From Bdellovibrionales bacterium (GTDB lineage Bacteria; Bdellovibrionota; Bdellovibrionia; Bdellovibrionales; Bdellovibrionaceae), in NCBI GenBank assembly GCA_005793345.1, contig SXSU01000055.1:1-39156 (forward strand): 39,156 bases of DNA, written 5' to 3'. The position numbers were made by a program, and so were the translations under genes. Below are positions 17,625 to 26,315 of the stretch, in pieces (position 1 is the first letter of the stretch; each line of letters starts with the position of its first letter). The notes beneath the pieces are model-generated. The model saw only the letters and a list, made by a program, of their open reading frames with translations, was not told where the DNA came from and made no database searches.

Positions 17625-17698
17625 ATTTTCCATGTAAATTATGTCATATAATGACATTTATTGCATGGAAAATATGTATTTAAATACATTATTTACAT
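17625..17698. promoter_or_regulatory. Cluster of nested palindromes in the divergent promoter region
   Basis: Between the start codons of the DUF4143 ATPase (17593) and the lipoprotein (17806) lie four overlapping inverted repeats. ATGTCAT-ATA-ATGACAT is at 17641-17657. ATGTATTTAAATACAT (perfect, 16 bp) is at 17674-17689. ATTTTCCATG at 17625-17634 faces CATGGAAAAT at 17664-17673. ATGTAAAT at 17632-17639 faces ATTTACAT at 17691-17698. Two-fold symmetry on this scale fits binding sites for dimeric repressors, or a cruciform. The regulator is not identified, and AT-rich DNA makes short palindromes more likely by chance. Confidence 0.45.
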
Positions 17699-17805
17699 AG
17701 AATCATATATTTTAGTCCAGCGATTTCAATATTTGATCATTTAAAACCTAATTGATATTATATTTGCAGTAACATCAAATTAATTTTAGAACCGGAGAAA
17801 TTTAC

Positions 17806-18342
17806 ATGTTCCAGACTCAGTATTGTAAAAAAGATTTCCTAAAAAAATATAGTCATACATTAATCTTAATTCTGCTTACCTTATATTTTAACGGGTGTGC
17901 AGTAATTGACTTAGTAGGATCTCATGTTGCACACGAAAGACAGATTAATCATAAGCTCATAAGTAATGAATCCATTTCCATAATTAAGGGAAAAAATATA
18001 ATTGTTATCCGTAATAATAATTTTGTTGGCTCAATGGTTAGATATTTTTTAGAGGTAAATGGTACCGAAATTATTGGTTTAAATAAATCTGAGTATTTAG
18101 AGTTTTCTTTAGAGGCTGGATCATATTATTTTTCGACAAATTGTTATCAAGGTATAAATCCTGAACACTCAAATAAAATAAATATTATAGTTAAAAAAGA
18201 GCAACAGGAGCCTATATACATTTTACTTTCACCAAATTTCAGTTTTAGTTCAGGCTGTTCAGATATTGAAATCATCTCAAGTTCTGAAGGAACAAAGCTC
18301 ATCCAAAATTTTAAAAAAGTTGAGCTACCAAACTATAAATAA
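17806..18342 (+). CDS. Small lipoprotein, possibly DUF2846-like
   Basis: The protein has 178 residues from an ATG preceded by CGGAGAAATTTAC. The N-terminal hydrophobic segment (about 13-29) ends in FNGC, an acceptable lipobox, so the protein is likely anchored to a membrane by its Cys. The mature part contains GKNIIVIRNNNFVGSMVRYF, LEVNGTEIIGLNKSEYLEF and LEAGSYYFST, which resembles the pattern of DUF2846 (a short beta domain: R....G......v.vdg..iG.l..g.y....v.pG.h.f). Function is unknown. It stands alone, divergent from the DUF4143 ATPase and immediately upstream of a MITE-like element. Its AT content is like that of its neighbours. Confidence 0.6.
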   Translation: MFQTQYCKKDFLKKYSHTLILILLTLYFNGCAVIDLVGSHVAHERQINHKLISNESISIIKGKNIIVIRNNNFVGSMVRYFLEVNGTEIIGLNKSEYLEFSLEAGSYYFSTNCYQGINPEHSNKINIIVKKEQQEPIYILLSPNFSFSSGCSDIEIISSSEGTKLIQNFKKVELPNYK

Positions 18343-18352
18343 TTTCGGAGCA

Positions 18353-18607
18353 TCTACTTTCAAGTGTGTGGAGTTTTCTATTCTGGTTATCTGGGGGCTC
18401 AAAATAGCGAAAGCGCTTTAAAGAATAAATAAGCAAGACCACACTGAACTGAAAAAATAGCGCCAGTTAATTTTGGTTTATTGCTGAAAATGAAATTTCG
18501 CATCTTAAATTTTGGTCTTGCTTATTTATTCTTTAAAATTTTGTCGAGGGCAATATGCCCGTCCCCCAGATAATCAGAATAGAAAACTCCACTCCCTTGA
18601 AAGTAGA
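18353..18607. mobile_element. MITE-like element: nested inverted repeats, no coding capacity
   Basis: A 44-bp outer inverted repeat (18354-18397 and 18563-18606; 41 of 44 positions match; begins CTACTTTCAAG, ends CTGGGGG) encloses a perfect 25-bp inner inverted repeat (18417-18441 and 18513-18537). Small hairpins, AGCG-AAAG-CGCT and GGGCA-ATA-TGCCC, sit between the outer and inner arms. The central 71 bp has no open frame of note. The whole 255 bp would fold into one long interrupted hairpin. Non-autonomous miniature transposons look like this. I see no clear target-site duplication and no transposase with matching ends in the window. Confidence 0.7.
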
Positions 18608-18655
18608 CAGTGTTACAAACTGAGCCGAGTTAGAATTACTAACTAATTTCATTTT

Positions 18656-19846
18656 TTACTTAATTGCCGCAGTTGATTTTTGAAATACAGAAATCAATTC
18701 GACATTTTTTGAGCGAGAAAATTGGTCGACGATACTTATGTTTTTAAGATCGTAATTCTTCTCACTTAACTTTTCAAAATCTAATTTCCAAGACTCCAAT
18801 GAACATGAAACATAAATTATATATTCAAAACTTGGATCAGATTTCCAAATGGGATTTTCTAAAAACTTTCCCAAACCAGATCTTGGAGGATCAACAAATA
18901 ATATCCCACTGGTAGCAAAAGGGGGCGGCTCATTCTTCAAAAAATTCCAGCCCACAATTTTTAATTGATCTGATAGTTTTAACTTTTCAGTTGTGAATTT
19001 ATAATAATGATTTTCTAAACTAAATTTTAAAGCATCCAAAGCCTGAGGATCATTTTCAATAGCAATAACTTTATATCCTTCTGATAAAAAACCAAACGTA
19101 AAATTACCTATGCCAGCACCCAATTCAACAATTGGGGATTCTGCCAACTCAAAATTATTTTTGAATTTTAATTTTTTAATTAATTTTAGAACTTCAATAA
19201 CTAAAATTTTATTAATTTCAAATCCAACTTGTGTAAATCCACCAACTAATGAATACAAAGGTAAGTCCTTACCTTGTAAATTTGAAGTCACAAACCAATT
19301 ATGCCAGTGTGGATTTTTATCTAGTTTATATTTAATTAAATCTGGATTTTTAATGAGCCTTTTTCTTTTTTGCCCAATCTCAACAATACTCTTACTTAGC
19401 AATTTATCTAAAATTGGGCTCTGATTTTCTAATAAATCTTTGATGTCGTTATTTGGCAAATCAAGCCAAAGTCCCCATTCATTTTTGGGGCTGACTCGCA
19501 ATCGAATTGAGGCTTTTTCATATGGTAAATTAATAGTTTTTATAAACTCATAAAATTGACTCAAAGGTTCTGTCATTAACAAGCATTTTAATATTGGAAT
19601 TAATTTTGAACTAGGACCATGGACATAACCCCATCCAATATTTTTTCGCCACTGCAGATCCACTCGATCTCTAATTTGTGTGGGCCCCGCCAATGAATGG
19701 AATTGAATATTTAAACTTTCAGTATTTAAAAATTTATGACTTAAAAAATTTTTTAGATTTTCTATTTTTAGTTTTTTTTCTTCTTGATATGAAATGCCCC
19801 AGTAATCACAACCGGGGCATTCTTGATAATGGGAACATAAGTTCAT
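18656..19846 (-). CDS. RNA (uracil-5-)-methyltransferase, RlmD/TrmA family, lacking the TRAM domain
   Basis: The protein has 396 residues. It opens directly with an RlmD-type iron-sulfur ligand set, Cys4, Cys10 and Cys13 (CSHYQECPGC), with Cys88 as the fourth ligand; the spacing 6-3-75 is close to that of E. coli RlmD. The Rossmann methyltransferase part shows VELGAGIGNFT (SAM loop, about 240), IAIENDPQAL, FVDPPRSGLG (about 318) and YVSCSLES with the catalytic nucleophile Cys348. DQFSRSKNVE supplies the general-base Glu383. The N-terminal TRAM RNA-binding domain of classical RlmD is absent. Expected activity is SAM-dependent 5-methylation of a uridine, probably in 23S rRNA; which one cannot be told. 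No operon partner is evident: the GcvH-like gene upstream ends 21 bp away and may be co-transcribed. Confidence 0.85.
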   Translation of the reverse strand: MNLCSHYQECPGCDYWGISYQEEKKLKIENLKNFLSHKFLNTESLNIQFHSLAGPTQIRDRVDLQWRKNIGWGYVHGPSSKLIPILKCLLMTEPLSQFYEFIKTINLPYEKASIRLRVSPKNEWGLWLDLPNNDIKDLLENQSPILDKLLSKSIVEIGQKRKRLIKNPDLIKYKLDKNPHWHNWFVTSNLQGKDLPLYSLVGGFTQVGFEINKILVIEVLKLIKKLKFKNNFELAESPIVELGAGIGNFTFGFLSEGYKVIAIENDPQALDALKFSLENHYYKFTTEKLKLSDQLKIVGWNFLKNEPPPFATSGILFVDPPRSGLGKFLENPIWKSDPSFEYIIYVSCSLESWKLDFEKLSEKNYDLKNISIVDQFSRSKNVELISVFQKSTAAIK

Positions 19847-19867
19847 TTATTCTGCTTAAACTTGATC

Positions 19868-20281
19868 TTAATCTTCATCTTCGTAATCTTCATCCTCATC
19901 ATCGTCATCGAAATCATCATCTTCTTCGTCATCTTCTTCATCTTCGTCCTCAAAATCAGCTTCTGCAGAAAATTTTAAAATCCATCCTTCACCTGTTGGA
20001 TCATCAAATAAAATTGCAGGATCTTCAACTACAGCAGAGTTAACTTCAATCACAGTACCTGAAACTGGGCTATAGATATCTAATGGTCCATCACTCGTAT
20101 CTATTGATCCACATATCTCTTCAAGTTCAACTTGATCTTGTTCGGATGGCAAATCAAATGATAACACTTCATCAAAATCAGCAAGTGCTTCTTCATTTAA
20201 TCCTAATGTTACAATTCCATCATTATTTTGAACCCAAAAACTTCCCATAAAATTTTTAAAATCACTATTATTACTGCTCAT
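19868..20281 (-). CDS. GcvH-like lipoyl-domain protein without the lipoyl lysine, with an acidic C-terminal tail
   Basis: The protein has 137 residues, with AAAGGAATTTCA before the ATG. Residues 10-105 follow the glycine-cleavage H-protein fold: GIVTLGLNEEALADFDEVL, LDIYSPVSGTVIEVN (67-81) and ILFDDPTGEGWILKF (90-104). In true GcvH the lipoylated Lys sits six residues before the Tyr of DLY.PVSG; here that position is Asp64, in DTSDGPLDIY, and no Lys is near. It therefore cannot carry lipoate and cannot serve the glycine cleavage system as normal H protein. Residues 109-137 are almost entirely Asp and Glu. A structural or moonlighting role is inferred. No gcvP, gcvT or lipoate genes are nearby. 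Confidence 0.75.
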   Translation of the reverse strand: MSSNNSDFKNFMGSFWVQNNDGIVTLGLNEEALADFDEVLSFDLPSEQDQVELEEICGSIDTSDGPLDIYSPVSGTVIEVNSAVVEDPAILFDDPTGEGWILKFSAEADFEDEDEEDDEEDDDFDDDDEDEDYEDED

Positions 20282-20368
20282 TGAAATTCCTTTACTTATC
20301 TAAACTAAACTTATTTTATCTTTACTTATTTTTACTTTTTATATAAACCTAAACATTAACCAAATCAA

Positions 20369-21388
20369 TTAATTCTCTTCTTCAAATTGGGGTACAAATT
20401 CATCTTCTTTACCCCTCTGAACTGCGGACTTACCTTTTGGAGTTTCTAAAAAAGCTGGCCATTGCATATCCAAACCAAGATAAACAAAGGTACCTTGAGA
20501 ATAATTTCTTCCAACCAATGTAGTACCGACTCCCCCTGTAAATGCAAATTGATCTGTTAACTTAAATTTTAAATTAACTTCACCAGTAAACCATTCTGGA
20601 TTTGTACTGTAATATTTAAAACTTCCCATATTTGTCTTGTTTAACAAGACATGACGTTTTGATGTTGCAGCTTTATACTGATCGTCTTCAATAGAAAGTA
20701 ATGCACCTTTTAATTCACTACCTAGAATCCAATCATAAATCCCCCATTGCAGACCCAATCCCACAGGGACATAATCAGACATCCCACTATCTCTAAAAAC
20801 GTATCCCCCGTAGAGATAGCCGATTAAACTTGGCCATTTTTTTTGAACCAATAACTTTCCTTGCAATATATTTGCACCGTCACCAGCAACTGCATCAGTT
20901 TGATTAACATCAACTCGATAGGGTGAAATGATAAAATCACCATCTACGATAAACTCCACACTACTTGTTTCAAATCGATGATCAATTCCAAACCATAACG
21001 CAGTTAAAGCGCTCCTATTTTTTGTGACCTGTGGACTTTGAGCATTAATTGCAGTACCTTGTGCACCCCATTTCCAACCACTATTTGAGTTAGAAATTAA
21101 TCGAAACTTTAAATCCATATTATAATTACGTAAAAAAGTACCCGATGGAGTAAGTGTTTTTAACTCAACATTATCATTGTAATTTGCATTTGTATAAAAA
21201 GTTTCCCAATGAATTTGAGATTCTAAATTTCCAACTTTATATAATTTATAACTTGGCCCCATTTGAGAGCTAATAGCATATGCAATATTAGTAAAACTTA
21301 AAAAAAGAAGAATAAAACTAAAACCTAATAAGTTTATAAAAATTTGCAATCTCAAATGCTGAGAATATTTTTTTATCATAAAAAACAT
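20369..21388 (-). CDS. Predicted outer-membrane protein, unknown function
   Basis: I choose the ATG at 21386-21388 (339 residues), which has AAGG six bases upstream; a GTG two codons earlier lies inside that site. A long signal peptide ends NIAYA, before ISSQMGPS. The mature protein alternates polar and hydrophobic residues in strand-length blocks rich in Trp, Tyr and Gly (IHWETFYTNANYNDNVELKT, LQWGIYDWILGSELKG, FAFTGGVGTTLVGRNYSQG). This suggests a beta-barrel of about 12 strands. It does not end in Phe but in an acidic tail (DEFVPQFEEEN) after the last strand. I do not recognise a family. A 162-bp spacer separates it from the divergent MFS pump gene. Confidence 0.55.
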   Translation of the reverse strand: MFFMIKKYSQHLRLQIFINLLGFSFILLFLSFTNIAYAISSQMGPSYKLYKVGNLESQIHWETFYTNANYNDNVELKTLTPSGTFLRNYNMDLKFRLISNSNSGWKWGAQGTAINAQSPQVTKNRSALTALWFGIDHRFETSSVEFIVDGDFIISPYRVDVNQTDAVAGDGANILQGKLLVQKKWPSLIGYLYGGYVFRDSGMSDYVPVGLGLQWGIYDWILGSELKGALLSIEDDQYKAATSKRHVLLNKTNMGSFKYYSTNPEWFTGEVNLKFKLTDQFAFTGGVGTTLVGRNYSQGTFVYLGLDMQWPAFLETPKGKSAVQRGKEDEFVPQFEEEN

Positions 21389-21550
21389 GGACACCTTCGT
21401 AAATAAAACTTTTTAAATGGAACCATTATTTGGCACTTTTAATTAAATAGTATACAAGGTATAACATAGAGTCGAGTGTGAATTTTTTGATTTAAAAGTA
21501 CATATCAAAAATATTCGAATTATTAAAAATTTGATAGGTCGTGTTACATT

Positions 21551-22792
21551 ATGAAAAAAATAATATTCTTTACAGTTTTTTTATATCTTATTGGCTTTGG
21601 AATTATAATTCCAATTTTACCCCTCCTTGGTGAAGAACTTGGTGGAAATGCCACTCAAGTTGGATTATTAATGTCTATATTTTCATTGATGCAATTTGTA
21701 TTTGCTCCAATGTGGGGATTTTTTAGTGATAAACATGGTCGACGACCAATTTTGGTGGGTTGTCTACTTGGTGAAGCATTAACTTATATTTGGTTTGCAT
21801 TCTCTAGAGATTATTATTCACTATTCTTTGCTCGGCTTCTTGCTGGTTTTTTTGGAGCATCACTTTCCACAGCTTCCGCTTATATTTCTGATATTACCCC
21901 TCCAGAAGAACGATCTAAAGGAATGGCAATCATTGGAGCGGCTTTTGGATTAGGTTTTGTCATTGGCCCTGCATTAGGAGGTGCTTTAATCCAGCTTGGT
22001 CATGTGTTGTATCCAGATACTCCAATTATGGGTTCAACAATTGCTTCCTTATTTGTTTCAATATTGTGTTTTATCACTTTTATTTTTGCCTATTTTAAAT
22101 TGCCTGAATCTTTACCCATCGAAAAAAGAAACAACTCTCACGATAACAAATTATTTTCAAAAGACAAAAATAAACCAAATAGAATTTTACTGGTATTTTC
22201 AAAATTAAAAATACCAGTTTTAAATACTCTGATAATTTCATTTTTTTGCAATACATTTGCCATGGCATCCATGGAGGCCACATTGGTACTCTATGTTGGT
22301 AAAAAATTTGGATGGACTTTTGAAAAAGTAAGTTATGGTTTTGCCTACATTGGGATAATCATGATTATCACTCAAGGGTTTTTAGTTCGAAGGTTCATTT
22401 CTAAAATTGGAGAACGATTAATGGCCTCGATGGGACTTTCATTATTTTCACTGGGGATGCTATTAATTGCACTTGCTAACAGTATTGAGTTTTTAGCGGT
22501 AGCAATGACTTTTCTAGCTCTTGGGAATGGACTTTCAAATCCATCGTTAATGGGTAGCATAAGTTTAGCAAGTCCATCAACAGAACAAGGTGTAAATTTA
22601 GGCGTCACTCAAAGTATTTCTGCTTTAGGTAGAATAGTTGGCCCCATTTTTGGTAGTTTATTATATCAAAATGTTTCCGAACCATCACCATTTTTGTTTG
22701 CAGCGATTTTAGGAGGTATTGGGCTAGCAATCATCTTTTTCAACTTTTCAAAGCTCCCAAACTCCGCCTTGAAAAAAAATTATAATACTTAA
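21551..22792 (+). CDS. MFS drug-efflux type transporter, TetA-like
   Basis: The protein has 413 residues with 12 predicted membrane segments. The opening FLYLIGFGIIIPILPLLGEE, motif A GFFSDKHGRRPILVGCLLGE, the ARLLAGFFGASLSTASAYI stretch and motif C GAAFGLGFVIGPALGG are those of the TCR/Tet(A) branch of drug:H+ antiporters. The central cytoplasmic loop (about 190-215) is Lys/Asn-rich. The substrate is not predictable, and the presence of this gene alone does not establish tetracycline resistance. It is followed 61 bp downstream by copy C of the palindromic element, with valS beyond. The ribosome site is weak. Confidence 0.85.
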   Translation: MKKIIFFTVFLYLIGFGIIIPILPLLGEELGGNATQVGLLMSIFSLMQFVFAPMWGFFSDKHGRRPILVGCLLGEALTYIWFAFSRDYYSLFFARLLAGFFGASLSTASAYISDITPPEERSKGMAIIGAAFGLGFVIGPALGGALIQLGHVLYPDTPIMGSTIASLFVSILCFITFIFAYFKLPESLPIEKRNNSHDNKLFSKDKNKPNRILLVFSKLKIPVLNTLIISFFCNTFAMASMEATLVLYVGKKFGWTFEKVSYGFAYIGIIMIITQGFLVRRFISKIGERLMASMGLSLFSLGMLLIALANSIEFLAVAMTFLALGNGLSNPSLMGSISLASPSTEQGVNLGVTQSISALGRIVGPIFGSLLYQNVSEPSPFLFAAILGGIGLAIIFFNFSKLPNSALKKNYNT

Positions 22793-22853
22793 TTTTTTAT
22801 TAATTCAGAAAATGTTATTACTTTATTAAAATACACATCTAGCTTTTAGCTTT

Positions 22854-22992
22854 ATTATGAAAATACAAACATTAGTTTGGATTTTCATAATTCGGGGTGA
22901 TTAAAAATCGCCCCAAACAAACAGGAAAATAACTGCTTGTGATTATGTCTGATATAATTGCGAAGCAATCAGACTTAATCATTAGCAGTTAT
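22854..22992 (-). repeat. Dispersed palindromic element, copy C
   Basis: Complete 139-bp unit: AT hairpin 22854-22891, G4/C4 hairpin 22894-22914, 64-bp hairpin 22929-22992. The inner stem of the large hairpin reads ATTGC-GAA-GCAAT, where copy B has ATCGC-GAA-GCGAT, a paired change that preserves the stem. The G4/C4 hairpin has one T-to-G wobble pair (GGGGTGATT against AATCGCCCC). It lies in the 397-bp gap between the MFS gene and valS, in the opposite orientation to its upstream gene, so here it does not supply a stop codon. In the rest of the gap (22993-23189) I see no further feature apart from the valS ribosome site. Confidence 0.9.
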
Positions 22993-23189
22993 TTTTAATT
23001 TCTCATTTTCTATTTCATTAATAATTAATATCGGGCGAATTGATAACCTATTCGGTGCTAGTCCTTTTACCAATGGCACATCGCTCATTAAGCTTCACTT
23101 ATCAAAAATTGACTAAAAAGATACTTCACAATATGTTAAAAGAGAGCATTTAAAGACATTGCAAATATTAAGATAAATTTGGAGATCCG

Positions 23190-25862
23190 ATGATTTCAGA
23201 TAGATATAATCCGCAAGATGTTGAAACTAAAACTTATCAATGGTGGGAATCATCTGGTTTTTTTAAATCTCAAGATCAATCAACAAAAGCACCTTTTTCT
23301 ATAATTTTACCTCCGCCCAATGTCACTGGTTTTTTGCATCTTGGACACGCATTAGACCATACAATACAAGATGTACTGATTCGATGGAAACGAATGAAGG
23401 GTTTCAACGTAATGTGGTTACCTGGAACTGATCATGCCGGGATTGCAACTCAAAGTGTTGTCGAACGCGAACTAAAAAAACAAAATATTACTCGAGCCGA
23501 ACTTGGTCGCGAAAAATTTCTTGAAAAAGTTTGGGATTGGAAACACCAATATGGAGATCGAATTACCAATCAAATGCGTCGCCTTGGAGATTCATGCGAT
23601 TGGGAACGAAACACTTTCACCTTAGATGAAGGTGTTTCAAAAGCAGTAAAAAAAGTTTTTGTTTCATTATATAAAAAAAATTGGATCTATCGTGGTCAGC
23701 GCTTAGTGAATTGGAGCGGCCCCCTAGAGACAGCAATTTCAGATCTTGAAGTGGAACATAAAACAATAAAAGGAACTCTTTATCATATAAAGTATTTTTT
23801 AGAAGATGGAGTAACAACTTTAACAGTCGCAACTACACGACCTGAAACTTTACTCGGTGATGCCGCTTTAGCTGTTAATCCCAATGATGAGCGATATAAA
23901 AAATTTATTGGCAAAAAAGCAAAGCTTCCACTTACTAACAGACTTATCCCCATTATTGGAGATGATTATGTTGATTTAAATTTTGGTTCTGGAGTTTTAA
24001 AAATTACTCCAGCTCATGATTTTAATGATTACAAAGTTGGTAAAAAACATAACTTAGAAATGATCAATATTTTAACTCGAAAGTGTGAGCTTAACGAAAA
24101 CGCTGGTCCAAAGTACCAAGGTCTGTCAGTTGTTGAAGCTCGTAAAGTTGTACTCGATGAGCTTCGTCAGCTCAATCAACTCGAAAAAGAAGAGCCCCAT
24201 CAACACGCTGTGGGACATTGTTCTCGCTCTGGAGCAGTTGTCGAACCATTTCTTTCTGAACAATGGTTTGTACGTGCAGAACATCTTGCAACACCTGCCA
24301 AAAGAGTCGTTGAAAGCGGGACTATTAAATTTGAACCAGAATCTTGGACAAAAACTTATTTACATTGGATGAACATCATTGAAGATTGGTGTATCTCTCG
24401 TCAATTATGGTGGGGACATCGTATCCCGGCTTGGTACTGTGAAAAATGCGGACATATAGAAGTTTCCGAATCAGATCCCACACAATGTGAAAAATGTAAT
24501 CATACCAAACTCAACCAAGATAATGATGTTTTAGACACTTGGTTTAGCTCTGCTCTTTGGCCTTTTAGTACCATGGGTTGGCCTAACGATACTGAAACTC
24601 AAAAAACATTTTACCCGACTAGTGTTTTAGTTACGGGACATGATATTATTTTTTTCTGGGTTTCAAGAATGATCATGATGGGACTTGAGTTCAAAAGAGA
24701 TGTCCCATTTAGAGATGTTATTATTCACGGTTTAGTTCGTGATTCTCAAGGACGTAAAATGTCTAAGAGTTTAAATAACTCTATCGACCCCATCGAGATG
24801 ATCGATAAATATGGTGCTGATGCGCTTAGATTTACAATCATGGCCCAAATTGCATCTGGTAAAGACTTAAAATTCAGTGAACAAAGACTCGAAGGCTATC
24901 GAAATTTTATGAATAAAATTTGGAATGCAACTCGATTTAGTTTACAAGCACTTTCAGATTTTAATCCTCCATCAGAAGGGTTAAAGGCTTTACCAAGTAA
25001 AGCTTCATTATCTCTTTTTGATCAATGGATTATTTATAAAACTGGTGAAGTTATACAAAAAGTAGATCAAGCATTAGAACAATACAGGTTTTCTGATGCT
25101 GCCAATACTCTTTATCATTTTGTTTGGAATGATTTTTGTGATTGGTATATAGAATTTATTAAACCAATTATTAATGGAAATAACTCTGACGAGAAACAAG
25201 CAACCCAACTTGTACTTTCACAAACACTTTATCGTATGATGAAATTACTCCACCCTTTTGCGCCATTTATTACAGAAGAATTATATCAAAAACTTCCTCT
25301 TAAAAATAAAGCATGTATTGTTGATAGTTTTCCAACTTTTATCAAAGATAAAGAATGGCTTTCACTAGCAACACCACAAGCTGCCCATGAAATTGAATTA
25401 GTAAAAGAGGTAATAACTGCAATTCGTAATATTCGAGGTGAAAATCGAATTAAGCCCGGTGAAAAGATCAATGTAAGATTAGCACCTGAGGATGAACTAT
25501 CACAAAAAATTCTTGGTTCAAATAAAGTTGCAATTCAAACACTTGGAAGAATTGAAAACTTAGAAATTGGCCCAGCAGGTAACTTAAGTAAATGCGCAGT
25601 CACACCAGTGTCAATTGGCGAACAACAAGTAACAGTCATAATTCCTCTAGAAGGGTTAGTAGATATAGATGAAGAAATAAAGCGCATTCAAAAATCAATT
25701 GAGAAAATCAAAAAAGATATCTCAATGCTTTCGGCTCGCTTATCGAATGAAAATTTTGTTAAGAATGCCGCAGAAGATGTCGTTGAAGCAGATAAATTGC
25801 TACTTGAGCAATCTAAAACTCAAGTGCAAACACTAGAAGATTCATTAATGCGGCTACAATAA
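23190..25862 (+). CDS. valS: Valyl-tRNA synthetase
   Basis: The protein has 890 residues, typical for bacterial ValRS. It attaches valine to tRNA-Val in the cytoplasm and edits mischarged Thr. The class Ia HIGH motif is in PPPNVTGFLHLGHAL (HLGH at 50-53) and KMSKS in DSQGRKMSKSLNNS. The ValRS-specific GTDHAGIATQ, the editing-domain blocks TTRPETLLGDAALAVNP and ITPAHDFNDY, and DVLDTWFSSALWPFST are all present. Two CxxC pairs (CEKCGH, CEKCNH) form a zinc site before the KMSKS region. The C-terminus (about 815-890) is the usual tRNA-binding coiled coil. GGAG five bases before the ATG. I looked for a T-box leader upstream and found none. Confidence 0.97.
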   Translation: MISDRYNPQDVETKTYQWWESSGFFKSQDQSTKAPFSIILPPPNVTGFLHLGHALDHTIQDVLIRWKRMKGFNVMWLPGTDHAGIATQSVVERELKKQNITRAELGREKFLEKVWDWKHQYGDRITNQMRRLGDSCDWERNTFTLDEGVSKAVKKVFVSLYKKNWIYRGQRLVNWSGPLETAISDLEVEHKTIKGTLYHIKYFLEDGVTTLTVATTRPETLLGDAALAVNPNDERYKKFIGKKAKLPLTNRLIPIIGDDYVDLNFGSGVLKITPAHDFNDYKVGKKHNLEMINILTRKCELNENAGPKYQGLSVVEARKVVLDELRQLNQLEKEEPHQHAVGHCSRSGAVVEPFLSEQWFVRAEHLATPAKRVVESGTIKFEPESWTKTYLHWMNIIEDWCISRQLWWGHRIPAWYCEKCGHIEVSESDPTQCEKCNHTKLNQDNDVLDTWFSSALWPFSTMGWPNDTETQKTFYPTSVLVTGHDIIFFWVSRMIMMGLEFKRDVPFRDVIIHGLVRDSQGRKMSKSLNNSIDPIEMIDKYGADALRFTIMAQIASGKDLKFSEQRLEGYRNFMNKIWNATRFSLQALSDFNPPSEGLKALPSKASLSLFDQWIIYKTGEVIQKVDQALEQYRFSDAANTLYHFVWNDFCDWYIEFIKPIINGNNSDEKQATQLVLSQTLYRMMKLLHPFAPFITEELYQKLPLKNKACIVDSFPTFIKDKEWLSLATPQAAHEIELVKEVITAIRNIRGENRIKPGEKINVRLAPEDELSQKILGSNKVAIQTLGRIENLEIGPAGNLSKCAVTPVSIGEQQVTVIIPLEGLVDIDEEIKRIQKSIEKIKKDISMLSARLSNENFVKNAAEDVVEADKLLLEQSKTQVQTLEDSLMRLQ

Positions 25863-25863
25863 T

Positions 25864-26151
25864 TTATTTAAGCTCTTTATTATACTCTTTCATTATATTT
25901 AATATGTATTTATTTTCATTTTCTAAATGTTTTATAACTTCAGGATTAGTTCTCTCTTTTAACCAATAGTAAGGATCTTGGCGAACGTCTCCATGTTTTT
26001 CTAATTGTTGAAATTTTTGTGGGGCTTTTGGGGGAAAATTTTGCATTTTTTGAGATCCATTTTCTGCAGATAATTTGCCGCTGCTAATAGCAAATATTAT
26101 GTTTAATATGATTAGATAAAACAATTTTATACTTTTTAACATTTTTAACAT
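25864..26151 (-). pseudogene. Truncated S9 (oligopeptidase B-like) peptidase gene, N-terminal remnant
   Basis: The open frame has 95 codons with a good start (GGAG seven bases before the first ATG) and an intact signal-peptide-like N-terminus ending near KLSA. Residues 40-90 match the start of prolyl oligopeptidase/oligopeptidase B proteins: PPKAPQKFQQLEKHGDVRQD, then DPYYWLKERTNPEVIKHLENEN. The family normally runs to about 680-700 residues, with a beta-propeller and an alpha/beta-hydrolase domain. Here the frame ends at a TAA one base beyond the valS stop codon, convergent to it. The catalytic domain is therefore missing and the remnant cannot be an active peptidase. A deletion that fused the gene's 5' end to the valS side is the simplest explanation. 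It may still be transcribed and secreted as a short peptide. Confidence 0.75.
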
Positions 26152-26315
26152 TTTTAAACTCCAATAGATTTATATTTTTTAAAGAGCTCTCTACTTCTTC
26201 AATAAAAATTAGTTAATAAATTGCTTATTATTTTACTCATAGAGCATCTTGTCATTACTTTAAATTCTTAAATAAACTGTTGAATCACATAGTTATTTAT
26301 TTTAAAACGGTCGAC

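Noticed and set aside
18656-19846. Calling this gene rlmD outright.
   Set aside because: Catalytic and cluster residues fit RlmD/TrmA-type enzymes, but the TRAM domain is absent and the target uridine cannot be inferred.
19678-20043. Plus-strand open frame with a His/Leu/Arg-rich product.
   Set aside because: It is the antisense of the GcvH-like gene's Asp/Glu tail and of the start of the methyltransferase gene; composition is a by-product of GAT/GAA codons.
22993-23189. T-box or other leader upstream of valS.
   Set aside because: No T-box core sequence or specifier-type hairpins; only a GGAG ribosome site is seen.
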